Assembly (NCBI RefSeq): GCF_020829595.1
Contig: NZ_JAIVFW010000006.1
Location: 124,001-188,000 of the forward strand
Direction: 5' to 3'
DNA length: 64,000 nucleotides
DNA from: Nostoc sp. CHAB 5844
GTDB taxonomy: Bacteria; Cyanobacteriota; Cyanobacteriia; Cyanobacteriales; Nostocaceae
Both the position numbers and the translations under genes were made by a program. The notes under the pieces are model-generated. The model was given only the letters and a program-made list of their open reading frames with translations. It made no database searches and was not told the origin of the DNA. How positions within the stretch are numbered: the first letter of the stretch is position 1; each line of letters begins with the position of its first letter. This document shows, piece by piece, positions 9,009-17,458 of the stretch.

Positions 9009-9116
9009 CGCCAAGCTCGGAACCTGGAATGTGAACCTCAGAACTTGAAACACCAAGCTCGGAACCTGGAATGTGAACCTCAGAACTTCAAACGCCAAGC
9101 TCAGAACTCAAACTTG
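9009..9116. repeat. 42-bp tandem repeat, about 2.5 copies
   Basis: Two nearly identical 42-base units (9009-9050 and 9051-9092, three mismatches) and a partial third beginning at 9093. Each begins c[ga]ccaagctcggaacc. A spacer array at 35060-35170 also has a 42-base period and shares the word cagaact. Confidence 0.8.
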
Positions 9117-9173
9117 TTTACTCGCAATATCATAATCTCAAAGAGATTTTTGATTATAAGCAGGAAACCGCTC

Positions 9174-9596
9174 ATGGCAGATATTGGCTTTACTCATATT
9201 GGACTTGGAGTAACCGACATCAATAAAAGCATCTCTTTTTATGAGAAGTATGCTGGAATGAAAGTAGTGCATCGTCGCACCGATGAAAGTAATCAATTTG
9301 AAGTTGCTTGGATTAGTGATTTAACTCGACCATTTGTGATTGTGTTACTGCAATTAGACAAAGCACAATGCCAACCTTCATCTGGGTTCCATCTTGGCGT
9401 AGCTTGTAAAAGTCGTGAAGAAGTAGACCGTCTCTGCGCTGAGGCGAAATCAGAAGGTTTATTGCAAGTAGAGCCACAAGATTGGGGTTCACCTGTTGGT
9501 TACTGGGCTTTTATCCGCGACCCTGATGGTTATCAACTTGAGGTTGCCTATGGTCAGGAAGTTAATATTACGATCGCCCAAGCACAACAACAGTGA
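9174..9596 (+). CDS. VOC-family (glyoxalase/bleomycin resistance-fold) protein
   Basis: A 140-residue VOC protein with two beta-alpha-beta-beta-beta modules: FTHIGLGVTDINKSISFYEK at the start and FHLGVACKSREEVDRL followed by GYWAFIRDPDGYQLEVAYGQ in the second. The paired His/Glu positions suggest a metal site. The substrate (lyase, dioxygenase or resistance function) cannot be told. The open frame reaches upstream to 9045, but those residues are encoded by the 42-bp repeat, so the ATG at 9174, with aggaaa nine bases upstream, is chosen. It follows the ndhK paralogue by 255 bases, so a shared operon is doubtful. Confidence 0.8.
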   Translation: MADIGFTHIGLGVTDINKSISFYEKYAGMKVVHRRTDESNQFEVAWISDLTRPFVIVLLQLDKAQCQPSSGFHLGVACKSREEVDRLCAEAKSEGLLQVEPQDWGSPVGYWAFIRDPDGYQLEVAYGQEVNITIAQAQQQ

Positions 9597-9718
9597 AGTA
9601 TCTCATATATTAAGTGCGATCGCTATTGTAGGGAATTTTAGTTAATCTCGAATACAAAACTCTGCGTAACTTTTCAAGACAGTGGCGGGTCTTTTTCCCC
9701 CACTAATTGATTCTGAAC

Positions 9719-9762
9719 GGCAGTTGCTTTATGCCGGGGAACCCGTCCACCGCACTGCCTCC
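9719..9762. repeat. short dispersed palindromic repeat (ggcagttgc...gcactgcc)
   Basis: 44-base stretch with inverted ends (GGCAGT / ACTGCC) around a ggggaaccc-like centre. It has the same layout as the inserts at 44703-44746 and 44872-44915, which run cgccagttgct to gcactggct. Confidence 0.55.
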
Positions 9763-9841
9763 TCCTGAATTCTGACTTCTGCATTCTTCTTCAACTCATT
9801 ATTCCTCTGCGTTGAAAAATATCCAACTAGGAGCATAACTA

Positions 9842-11224
9842 ATGATTACTCTCCAAGAAAACACTCAAAACCAAATCAGTAATAACCTACCAATTGAAGT
9901 AACCGAGCCTAAATGGTTACAAACGATCCGAGCAATTATGCAACCAATCGAAAACCTAGATTGGCATCAAAAAAAATATGGAGATACTTTTATCTCTAGA
10001 TTTGCTGGTTTTCCCACACAGGTAATTATTAGTCATCCGCAAGCAATTCAAGAACTTTTTACTGCTGATGCTAAGTTGTTTGAAACAGGTTCAGGAAGTA
10101 ATATTGTTCAACCTTTGTTAGGAACAAATTCACTAATATTACTAGATGGCGATCGCCACTTACAACAGCGTAAACTTTTAATGCCTCCCTTTCATGGGGA
10201 ACGAATGAAAGCCTATGGTCAATTGATTTGTGAAATTGCCAATCAAGTTACGAGTCAGTGGCAAGTTGGACAACCATTTGTGGCTCGTCCCAGTATGCAA
10301 GAAATTTCCCTGAATGTGATTTTACGCGCTGTTTTTGGACTGCAAGAAGGAGAACGTTACCAACAAATTCAACAAGTCTTAATTGAGATGTTGGACACAT
10401 TTAATGCGCCTTTGAGTGCTGTTTTCTTATTTTTCAAATCATTGCAACGTGACATAGGAGCGTGGAGTCCTTGGGGTAAATTTGTCCGCCGTAGACAGCA
10501 GCTTGATGAGCTAATTTACCAAGAAATTCAAGAACGCCGTAATCAACCCGAATCTCAAGGCGAAGATATTTTGAGTTTGCTATTGTCTGCACAGGATGAA
10601 AATGGTCAACTCATGAGCAATGTAGAGTTGCGCGATGAGTTGATGACTATGTTGTTTGCTGGTCATGAAACTACTGCGATCGCATTAGCTTGGGCTTTAT
10701 ACTGGATTCATTATCAACCAGAAGTCCGCGAAAAATTACTGCAAGAACTCAACTCTATTGATATTACGAGTGCAGACCCCACGACAATTACGCAACTACC
10801 ATATCTGAATGCTGTCTGCTCCGAAACACTGCGAATTTATCCAATTGTTTTCTTTAGTTTGCCACGCATTCTCCAAGCTCCTATGCAATTGATGGGTTAC
10901 GATTTACCCAAAGGCATGACAGTATCTGCTTGTATTTATTTAACGCACCATCGTCCAGATATTTATCCAGAACCTCAGCGTTTTCGACCAGAACGTTTTC
11001 TTGAACGCCAATTTTCGCCTTATGAATTTTTGCCTTTTGGTGGCGGAAATCGTCGTTGTTTGGGAATGGCGTTTGCTTTATTTGAAATGAAATTAGTTCT
11101 GGCGACTATCCTTTCACACTACTCATTCGAATTGTTAGAAAAAGCTCCTCTTAAACCTGTGCGTCGCGGCATAGTATTTGCACCTGCTGGCGGTGTGCGT
11201 TTAATGGTGAATGATAAGTTTTAA
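9842..11224 (+). CDS. cytochrome P450 (CYP110-like)
   Basis: A 460-residue soluble-type P450 monooxygenase. The I-helix oxygen-activation motif AGHETT, the K-helix ExxR (ETLRIYP), the PERF motif (FRPERFLE) and the haem loop FGGGNRRCLG with axial Cys406 are all present in order. Overall resemblance is to the cyanobacterial CYP110 family, members of which oxidise fatty acids, alkanes or terpenes; the substrate here is unknown. No membrane anchor is seen. The ATG at 9842 has aggag upstream. No ferredoxin or ferredoxin reductase lies nearby. The gene is complete and normally sized. Confidence 0.92.
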   Translation: MITLQENTQNQISNNLPIEVTEPKWLQTIRAIMQPIENLDWHQKKYGDTFISRFAGFPTQVIISHPQAIQELFTADAKLFETGSGSNIVQPLLGTNSLILLDGDRHLQQRKLLMPPFHGERMKAYGQLICEIANQVTSQWQVGQPFVARPSMQEISLNVILRAVFGLQEGERYQQIQQVLIEMLDTFNAPLSAVFLFFKSLQRDIGAWSPWGKFVRRRQQLDELIYQEIQERRNQPESQGEDILSLLLSAQDENGQLMSNVELRDELMTMLFAGHETTAIALAWALYWIHYQPEVREKLLQELNSIDITSADPTTITQLPYLNAVCSETLRIYPIVFFSLPRILQAPMQLMGYDLPKGMTVSACIYLTHHRPDIYPEPQRFRPERFLERQFSPYEFLPFGGGNRRCLGMAFALFEMKLVLATILSHYSFELLEKAPLKPVRRGIVFAPAGGVRLMVNDKF

Positions 11225-11351
11225 AAATCGCTAATTGCGTAACAAGACTTTTTCTTGTTGAGGGTGTAAGAGTGTAAGGAATTTAGTCACCTACACCCAT
11301 CAGTTTTTTCTGCATAAAGGTAAGATCATTAATTATATAGAGTTAGAAAAT

Positions 11352-11609
11352 ATGTACATCCAAATTAAACCAGAACTAGAGCAATTTATTCAAGCACAGC
11401 TTGCTAGTGGTAAATTCGCTAGTGCAGATGATGTGATCAATGAAGCATTTAAGTTGCTACAACAAAGAGAACAGCGAATTGAAGAATTAAGGCAAAAAAT
11501 TTCTGTAGGAACTGAAGAAATAGCTAAAGGACAAGTAACTGATGGCGAAGTTGTGTTTGCCAGGTTACAAGAAAAAATTCGTCAAATTGTTGAGGAGACA
11601 TCTGAATGA
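11352..11609 (+). CDS. parD: ParD-family antitoxin
   Basis: An 85-residue protein with the ribbon-helix-helix start MYIQIKPELEQFIQAQLASG followed by FASADDVINEAFKLLQQRE and a charged C-terminal arm that would bind the toxin. It overlaps the following toxin gene by four bases (ATGA), so translation is coupled. It is the second ParDE-type module of the window. Its N-terminus follows the same pattern as the antitoxin at 3802-4068 (xPELExFxQAQxxSG), but the C-terminal halves differ, so the two pairs may not cross-neutralise. Confidence 0.88.
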   Translation: MYIQIKPELEQFIQAQLASGKFASADDVINEAFKLLQQREQRIEELRQKISVGTEEIAKGQVTDGEVVFARLQEKIRQIVEETSE

Positions 11610-11902
11610 GTAATTATTCATTTTCAGATGGAGCAATTCAAGACTTAGATGAAATTTGTGAATATATTGCTCGTCGTAACCCAAAAGCGGCTAGTAAACT
11701 TTTTGATGACATTCGCCAAAAATGTAAATTGGTAGCTAGTTTTCCCAATATGGGGAAAAGTTATGGAAAGCTTGTACCCAATTTACGTGGGTTTATTGTC
11801 GATGATTATATTGTATTTTACTATCCCACAGAAGATGGAATTAGTATTACTCGTGTTGCAAGTGGTTATCGGGATATAGAATCTCTGTTCACAGATGAAT
11901 AA
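11606..11902 (+). CDS. parE: ParE-family toxin
   Basis: A 98-residue RelE/ParE-superfamily toxin: SDGAIQDLDEICEYIARRNP helices, FPNMGKSYGKL, then a beta sheet FIVDDYIVFYYP and ITRVASGYRDIESLF at the C-terminus. The target is probably gyrase, by family. It is the second gene of a two-gene operon with the antitoxin. The frame is complete, with no sign of decay. Confidence 0.88.
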   Translation: MSNYSFSDGAIQDLDEICEYIARRNPKAASKLFDDIRQKCKLVASFPNMGKSYGKLVPNLRGFIVDDYIVFYYPTEDGISITRVASGYRDIESLFTDE

Positions 11903-11974
11903 TAAATTTTCAACATTGAGTGTTGACTAAGTTGTGTTTAAATAGAGAGGAAAACTTTTTCGTTTACTATTAAT

Positions 11975-13831
11975 TTAGTCTTGCTCAATTACTGCTGTTG
12001 GTATACTAATCACAAACTCAGTTCCTTCTCCTGGTTGGGAAACACAACTTAATTCTCCACGGTGTTTTTTAACAACAATTTGATAGCTAATTGATAACCC
12101 CATACCTATACCTTTGCCTACAGGTTTAGTAGTAAAGAAGGGATCATAGATGCGATCGCGGATTTTTTCGTTGATTCCTGGCCCATTATCAGTGATACTA
12201 ATGATAACGCGATCATCTGCTTGTAAATTGGTGCGAATCTGAATTTGCGGATTGGGAATAGCGATTTCTTCTAAAGCATCAATAGCATTTGTCAATAAAT
12301 TCATAAATACCTGATTCATTTGTCCAGGGTGACACATTACTCGTGGTAAATCACCATATTCTTTAATCACCTCGATTTTTGGAGATTCAGGCTGAGCTTG
12401 CAGGCGATTTTGCAATAGTAACAACGCATTATCGATGCCTTCATGAAGATTCACCAACTTCATGCCTTCTTCGTCAACTCGTGAGAAGTTGCGTAAAGAT
12501 AAGACAATTTGACGAATGCGCTCTGCTCCTGTATTCATCGAATCTAAAACTTTAGGCAAATCTTGCCGGATAAAATCTAAATCAATTGCATAAATTTGCT
12601 GATGAATTTCTGGCGCTGGCGGATAAAAGTGTTGCTGATAAAGTTCAATCAAGTGCAACAAATCTTGTACATAATCGTTGGCATATTTCACATTGCCATA
12701 AATAAAATTCACCGGGTTATTAATTTCGTGAGCAATACCTGCTACTAACTGTCCCAAACTGGACATTTTTTCTGATTGGATGAGTTGAGCTTGGGTTTGT
12801 TGCAGTTTTCGCAGCGTCTCTTCTAACTGTTGAGTTTTTGCTCGAAATTTAGCTTCTGATTTTCTTAAAGCGTTTTCTGTCCGCTGTCGCCTTAGTTCTG
12901 CTCGTTTGCGAACTGTAATATCTTGGCAAATACCAACAAAGTAGACAACATTCCCACTCGCATCTTTGATGGCTGATGAGTAGCAGCTATGCCATCGCCA
13001 ATTCCCATTTTTGTGTTTAATTCGATATTCGATCGCGTCTTGTTGTTGACCTGTGATTAAAACTTTGGTGAAGTAATCTGTATAAGTTGATAAATTTTCG
13101 TGATGTAAAAAGGAGACTAAGGGTTTACTTTCAACTTCTGCAACTTCATGTCCTAAAATCTCACTCCAATTAGGAGACACATAAGACAATAAACCATCGG
13201 GTGTGAGCGCAAAAATAATATTGTGAGCATTTTCGACAATAGTCCGAAACTTATCACCACCTTCGATAAAAGCTCCTTGTACTATGTGAGTAACATCTCG
13301 CACCAGTACAATAATTTCTCTTGATTCTAAGGGCAATAATCGAGCTTCAAAATGCGCCTTACCTTCTCCTAACGTTAATGTATATTTAAAACTGACTAAA
13401 GATTGAGTTTGCAGAACTTGATTTATTGCTTGATGAAAGCGGATAACAATAGACTTTGGTAAGCACTCTAGTAGTTGCTGACCTGGAACTGCTGTTGATT
13501 GATTAGTTAAATTATATGTTTTGCTTGATTGGTATTCTAAAATAGTGCCGTTGGGATCAATGCGAAAATATATATCGGCAAGCAGCTGCCACATTGCTTG
13601 TATTTCGGAATTTTTCTGAACTAACTTTGCTTCTGTTGCTTGCAGTTGTTGAAGTGCATTAGTTAATTCTGCTGTCTGGTTCTCGATTTTTGTTTCTGTC
13701 TCATGTTTAGTGGCTGCTAGAGCCATATTTCTTAATTTGCGATCGCTAGTATTTTTCGTACCACGCTTCTGCACTAGGTTCATGCTTTCATCAATTTTAT
13801 GAGATAAGTTTTGCACCCTTTCAGAAAACAC
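11975..13831 (-). CDS. PAS-domain sensor histidine kinase
   Basis: A 618-residue kinase without membrane helices, so probably a cytoplasmic sensor. An N-terminal coiled coil (about 50-95) leads to a degenerate PAS region (about 95-190), then a clear PAS/PAC domain (FRTIVENAHNIIFALTPDGL to FVGICQDITVRKRAE). A second coiled coil is followed by the phospho-acceptor helix SSLGQLVAGIAHEINNP with His368. The ATPase domain has the N box (NLLTNAIDALEE), G1 (ITDNGPGIN) and G2 (GKGIGMGLSIS). The family is common in cyanobacteria and often carries extra sensor domains. No response regulator is adjacent, so the partner is unknown. The upstream spacer is unusually long. Confidence 0.92.
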   Translation of the reverse strand: MFSERVQNLSHKIDESMNLVQKRGTKNTSDRKLRNMALAATKHETETKIENQTAELTNALQQLQATEAKLVQKNSEIQAMWQLLADIYFRIDPNGTILEYQSSKTYNLTNQSTAVPGQQLLECLPKSIVIRFHQAINQVLQTQSLVSFKYTLTLGEGKAHFEARLLPLESREIIVLVRDVTHIVQGAFIEGGDKFRTIVENAHNIIFALTPDGLLSYVSPNWSEILGHEVAEVESKPLVSFLHHENLSTYTDYFTKVLITGQQQDAIEYRIKHKNGNWRWHSCYSSAIKDASGNVVYFVGICQDITVRKRAELRRQRTENALRKSEAKFRAKTQQLEETLRKLQQTQAQLIQSEKMSSLGQLVAGIAHEINNPVNFIYGNVKYANDYVQDLLHLIELYQQHFYPPAPEIHQQIYAIDLDFIRQDLPKVLDSMNTGAERIRQIVLSLRNFSRVDEEGMKLVNLHEGIDNALLLLQNRLQAQPESPKIEVIKEYGDLPRVMCHPGQMNQVFMNLLTNAIDALEEIAIPNPQIQIRTNLQADDRVIISITDNGPGINEKIRDRIYDPFFTTKPVGKGIGMGLSISYQIVVKKHRGELSCVSQPGEGTEFVISIPTAVIEQD

Positions 13832-14787
13832 TTTTACCTACCTATTCTGCAAAGAATAATAAAATCTACAACGTTATTTTTTAATGTCTAATAAAACTAT
13901 TTATTTTTAAGTTTTTATACATTAATCTAAAAACTTATAATATTCTACTGTGATGTTATTACGAATACTTCAGTAAGCACATCTATCTTAAGAGAGTTTC
14001 ATAAATTTTGCTCATATTATTTCAGTAAGTAAGAATTTAACACAATTTTTTGACCTCAAAATCAATTGTGCTTAAACTTTGAATTATTAATTTTGAACTT
14101 TTTGTAAATTAGAAGATTTCCAGAGGCTATGAAAATTGTTGTAGCCTAGCCCTTAACTTTATTAAGTAATCTTAATTTTTTCCGCTTGGCATTTGTAATT
14201 AATCTTTGAAGATGCAATTTATACAATAAAAGCAACAAAAGCTGATTAGCAATGATTAATTACATCTTGATTTCTGCGATAACTCTATAAACAATTTTCT
14301 CACAACATAAAAATTATCAAAAAGTAATGCATAGGGACGCACATCTGTGCATTCCTATTTATCAATATGAGAATCCATGTAATAAAGTTAAATTTTGATT
14401 AAAAATAACGGGAATTAAATTTTTATACAGAATAAATATTTGTTTACTTTGGAACACTACGGTTACAACTATATGCTACACAGTTCCCAATTACATGAGA
14501 TATAACAAAGTGCTGAGTGCTGTTCACTGAGCGAAGCCGAAGTGTGAGTGCTGAGTATAAATATAGTCAATTCAAGTCTTTAAGTAATCAACACTATCTT
14601 CAACTATGCTTCTACTGCTATACATCTTAGTTTCTCATCTCAGCGCCTTTATTTCCTTACCCTCAATCAAGATGTACCTCGCTAAAACAAGAAAAGCCAA
14701 ACATCAAAACTTTAAACTAACGGCTGCTGCTGGCAACTTTTATGTTATAAAACTCACATAAATTTTATTTTTAACGGTAACTATTGT
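13832..14787. other. long AT-rich intergenic region
   Basis: 956 bases between the divergent histidine kinase and the GTPase operon. It is AT-rich and contains heptamer-type repeat text around 14510-14560 (gtgctgagtgctg...gagtgctgagta). A possible 51-codon frame lies at 14606-14761, with no ribosome-binding site. No tRNA, known small RNA or conserved palindrome was recognised. The GTPase operon promoter must lie in the right half. Confidence 0.5.
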
Positions 14788-17340
14788 ATGAATTCTGAAA
14801 AGTTAGCATATTTTAAAGAATACGGCGAATTTATACTCCAAAAAATCAACTCTGTACCGCAGTATCCTTCTAAACAAGAAGACTGGGTTCCAGCCAGCCT
14901 TGATGAATGTCTGGCACGCTTGCGAGAAACTGCTGAGAAAACTGTAGAACTTGCTACTTCACCTGTCAAAATCGGTGTGATGGGAGAATTTAGTAGTGGG
15001 AAAACTTTACTATTAGGCAGCTTAATCGGATATGCAGATGCGTTACCAGTCAACGAAAACCCAACTACTGGTAATGTTACAGCTATTCACTTAGTAGCAC
15101 AAGATGAATTTGCCACAACCCAAGTGGGGAGTTTTACTGTCGAGTATCTTTCTCATGAAGGGGTGAAAGAGTGTTTACGCTTTATGTTAGCAGAAGCCAG
15201 TCGCAGATCAGCCGCCGCAGGGCTTGTGCCTGTACAACTCTCACAGTTAAACTCTGGTAAAGATATTCTGGCTTGGTGTGAAGCAGCATGGAACAACAGT
15301 AATAACCTAGAGTTACGCTATCTGCTGCGTGAGTTAGTGTTGTTCGTGCGTGCTTATAGTTCCTACGGTGAGGCGATGTGTAGTGGACGCTACCAGATTG
15401 ATCATGCCACAGCGCGAGAGGGTTTACAGCTGGCAGAACAGCCAATGGCCATCCAAACTCTCAAGTTTGAAGACCTACCACCAGCGCATATCCGTTTACC
15501 CAGTCCACCCCACAGGCTACCAACAAAATTATTACAAAACAGCTTCCCATTAATTCGCCGTGTTGATATTGAAGTCAAAATCTCGCGGGAAATTTGGGAT
15601 GTTACCGACGCTTCGGAATTTATTCTCTTAGATTTTCCTGGTTTAGGTGCGGCGAATTCCGGTGCGAGGGATACTTTTTTATCGTTGCGGGAATTAGCGG
15701 AAGTCCAGACAATTCTCATCTTGCTTAATGGTAAATCTCCGGGGAGCGATCGCGCCAACAAAATCTTCACCATGATGCAGCAACAACGACCAGGACAAGA
15801 CCTCAAAGATTTAATTCTCGTCGGTGTCGGTCGTTTTGACCAGCTACCGCTAGAAAGCGAAGGCGGCGAACGAGAACTCGACCAACTCATCGAAGATGGT
15901 GTAGCCAACACTCCTTTATATGAGGAAACTGTTGTCCAAAAACTGAAAGTTCTGCAAACAACTATCGATGGCGCAAGTGCATTCACCACTCAAAAAGACC
16001 GCATTGTTTTGTTATCACCTTTGTTAGGACTAGCAGAATTAGCGAAACGTTCGAGTAGTGTGAAAGCAGGTTCACCAGAATTTTTAACTAACTTAGATTA
16101 TCCTAATTACTTGGAACGCTCGAAACGGTTGCAACAAAAATGGACAAGTTTAAGTGAAAGACTGCTAGAATCTGATGCACGTAGCCAGCTGGGTAGACAA
16201 CTAGGTTACTTTGCTCAAGATGGCGGTATTGCCAAACTGCGAGAATTAATTCAAAATCACGTTGCAACGCACGGACTGAAGCAACTGTATGAAGATACTC
16301 GCCGCACTGCTGAGAGTTTGCGCCAACAACAAGAAAACCTGAAAAATATCATCGCAGAAATTCACGAACAAGGCATACCTACCATTGATAGTCCAACATT
16401 AATTCAGTTGCGTCATGCCATTGACAGTTTAGATAAAACCTACCGCAACTTCCAAAAAGAATTAGGCAAAGAACCACTCAAAGACCGCCGAGGAATTGTG
16501 GTCAGCGAAGTAGTAAAAGACGAACTCACGTTTCAAGTTCTCAACTGGAACCAGTGGACTTTGTTATTTAACAAAGCCAACAATGGCGCTATCACCATAG
16601 CAGAAACCAAAGGTGCAGCTGGGAAGTTATTCGATAGAGGAAGTAAAGTCAATAATGCCTTACCAACTAAGAGTGATGACTTTTATCCAGCCTTTGAAAA
16701 AACTGTGCAAGAAGTCGAAATATTTGCCCGCGATCGCATTCGTCAAGCAGTGGTAGATTTATTAAGTAAACTATCCAATCAAGTAGCCGAAACACGCGAC
16801 TACCTCAAAACACTTCTCACACCCGAAATGGAACAAGAAATTGACATCGGATTTGGTGGAGAAGAAGCCGATTTATTTTATAAATTACTATTAGGCTGTG
16901 ACCCTAATCAATGGAAAGAAGCTGTTCTCGCAGAAATTAATAGCAAAGACAAAGAAATCGCTCCCAAAATGATGTTTCCCTTGGCGCGTCAAGATGAAAA
17001 ACATAACATTGGTCAAATTTTTGATTGGTCGCCAGAAAGAAGCCAAAATTCACCTAGAGCCACCCATCATCAAATGTTGGTATTGCGCCTACGAGATGAA
17101 CTTACAACTAGTGCCAGTCTCCATCTTGTGCAGTATGTTAGTGAAGTTAATCAACAAGTAAACTCGGAAATAGAAGGCATCTTAGATCAAATTATTCCCA
17201 CACTGCAAAATATTTCTAAAAAAGAAGCATTGCTGAGATACCTGGCTGCTGGAGATTCACCACCTAAACTTGCTATTCCCACTTGGCTAAATATTCTCTT
17301 AGAAATTGCTACTACTTCTTATTCAGATATTGCTTTTTAA
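14788..17340 (+). CDS. dynamin-like large GTPase, first gene of a three-gene operon
   Basis: An 850-residue protein with an N-terminal GTPase domain. G1 is GEFSSGKT at 66-73, the form typical of bacterial dynamin-like proteins. A G2-type threonine lies in NPTTGN, and G3 is DFPG at 282-285. The canonical G4 (N/TKxD) is absent; the corresponding strand reads LVGVGRFDQ (about 345-352). Long helical segments follow (about 500-560 and 650-700), as expected for a stalk or membrane-remodelling arm. No transmembrane helix is obvious. It is followed by an Hsp70-like gene and an unknown gene on the same strand, a pairing that recalls SrfC (GTPase) with SrfB (Hsp70-like) of enterobacteria. Function is unknown. 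Confidence 0.85.
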   Translation: MNSEKLAYFKEYGEFILQKINSVPQYPSKQEDWVPASLDECLARLRETAEKTVELATSPVKIGVMGEFSSGKTLLLGSLIGYADALPVNENPTTGNVTAIHLVAQDEFATTQVGSFTVEYLSHEGVKECLRFMLAEASRRSAAAGLVPVQLSQLNSGKDILAWCEAAWNNSNNLELRYLLRELVLFVRAYSSYGEAMCSGRYQIDHATAREGLQLAEQPMAIQTLKFEDLPPAHIRLPSPPHRLPTKLLQNSFPLIRRVDIEVKISREIWDVTDASEFILLDFPGLGAANSGARDTFLSLRELAEVQTILILLNGKSPGSDRANKIFTMMQQQRPGQDLKDLILVGVGRFDQLPLESEGGERELDQLIEDGVANTPLYEETVVQKLKVLQTTIDGASAFTTQKDRIVLLSPLLGLAELAKRSSSVKAGSPEFLTNLDYPNYLERSKRLQQKWTSLSERLLESDARSQLGRQLGYFAQDGGIAKLRELIQNHVATHGLKQLYEDTRRTAESLRQQQENLKNIIAEIHEQGIPTIDSPTLIQLRHAIDSLDKTYRNFQKELGKEPLKDRRGIVVSEVVKDELTFQVLNWNQWTLLFNKANNGAITIAETKGAAGKLFDRGSKVNNALPTKSDDFYPAFEKTVQEVEIFARDRIRQAVVDLLSKLSNQVAETRDYLKTLLTPEMEQEIDIGFGGEEADLFYKLLLGCDPNQWKEAVLAEINSKDKEIAPKMMFPLARQDEKHNIGQIFDWSPERSQNSPRATHHQMLVLRLRDELTTSASLHLVQYVSEVNQQVNSEIEGILDQIIPTLQNISKKEALLRYLAAGDSPPKLAIPTWLNILLEIATTSYSDIAF

Positions 17341-17458
17341 TAGCTAATTGATAGGTTAGTTGCGTCATTGCGCCTTTGCGTCTTTGCGTGAAATAAAAAA
17401 AGACGTGGTTTATTTACTTAAAAATAGCTGTAAACAAAAGATTACAGGAAACGTCAAA

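Noticed and set aside
9009-9116. CRISPR array
   Set aside because: Units are directly adjacent without unique spacers, so this is a tandem repeat. No cas genes occur in the window.
14606-14761. 51-codon frame just before the GTPase gene
   Set aside because: It has a hydrophobic start but no ribosome-binding site and no recognisable similarity. It could be a leader peptide, but nothing supports it.
15182-15989. Antisense frames within the dynamin-like GTPase gene
   Set aside because: The plus-strand GTPase motifs are unambiguous and the antisense translations show no family pattern.
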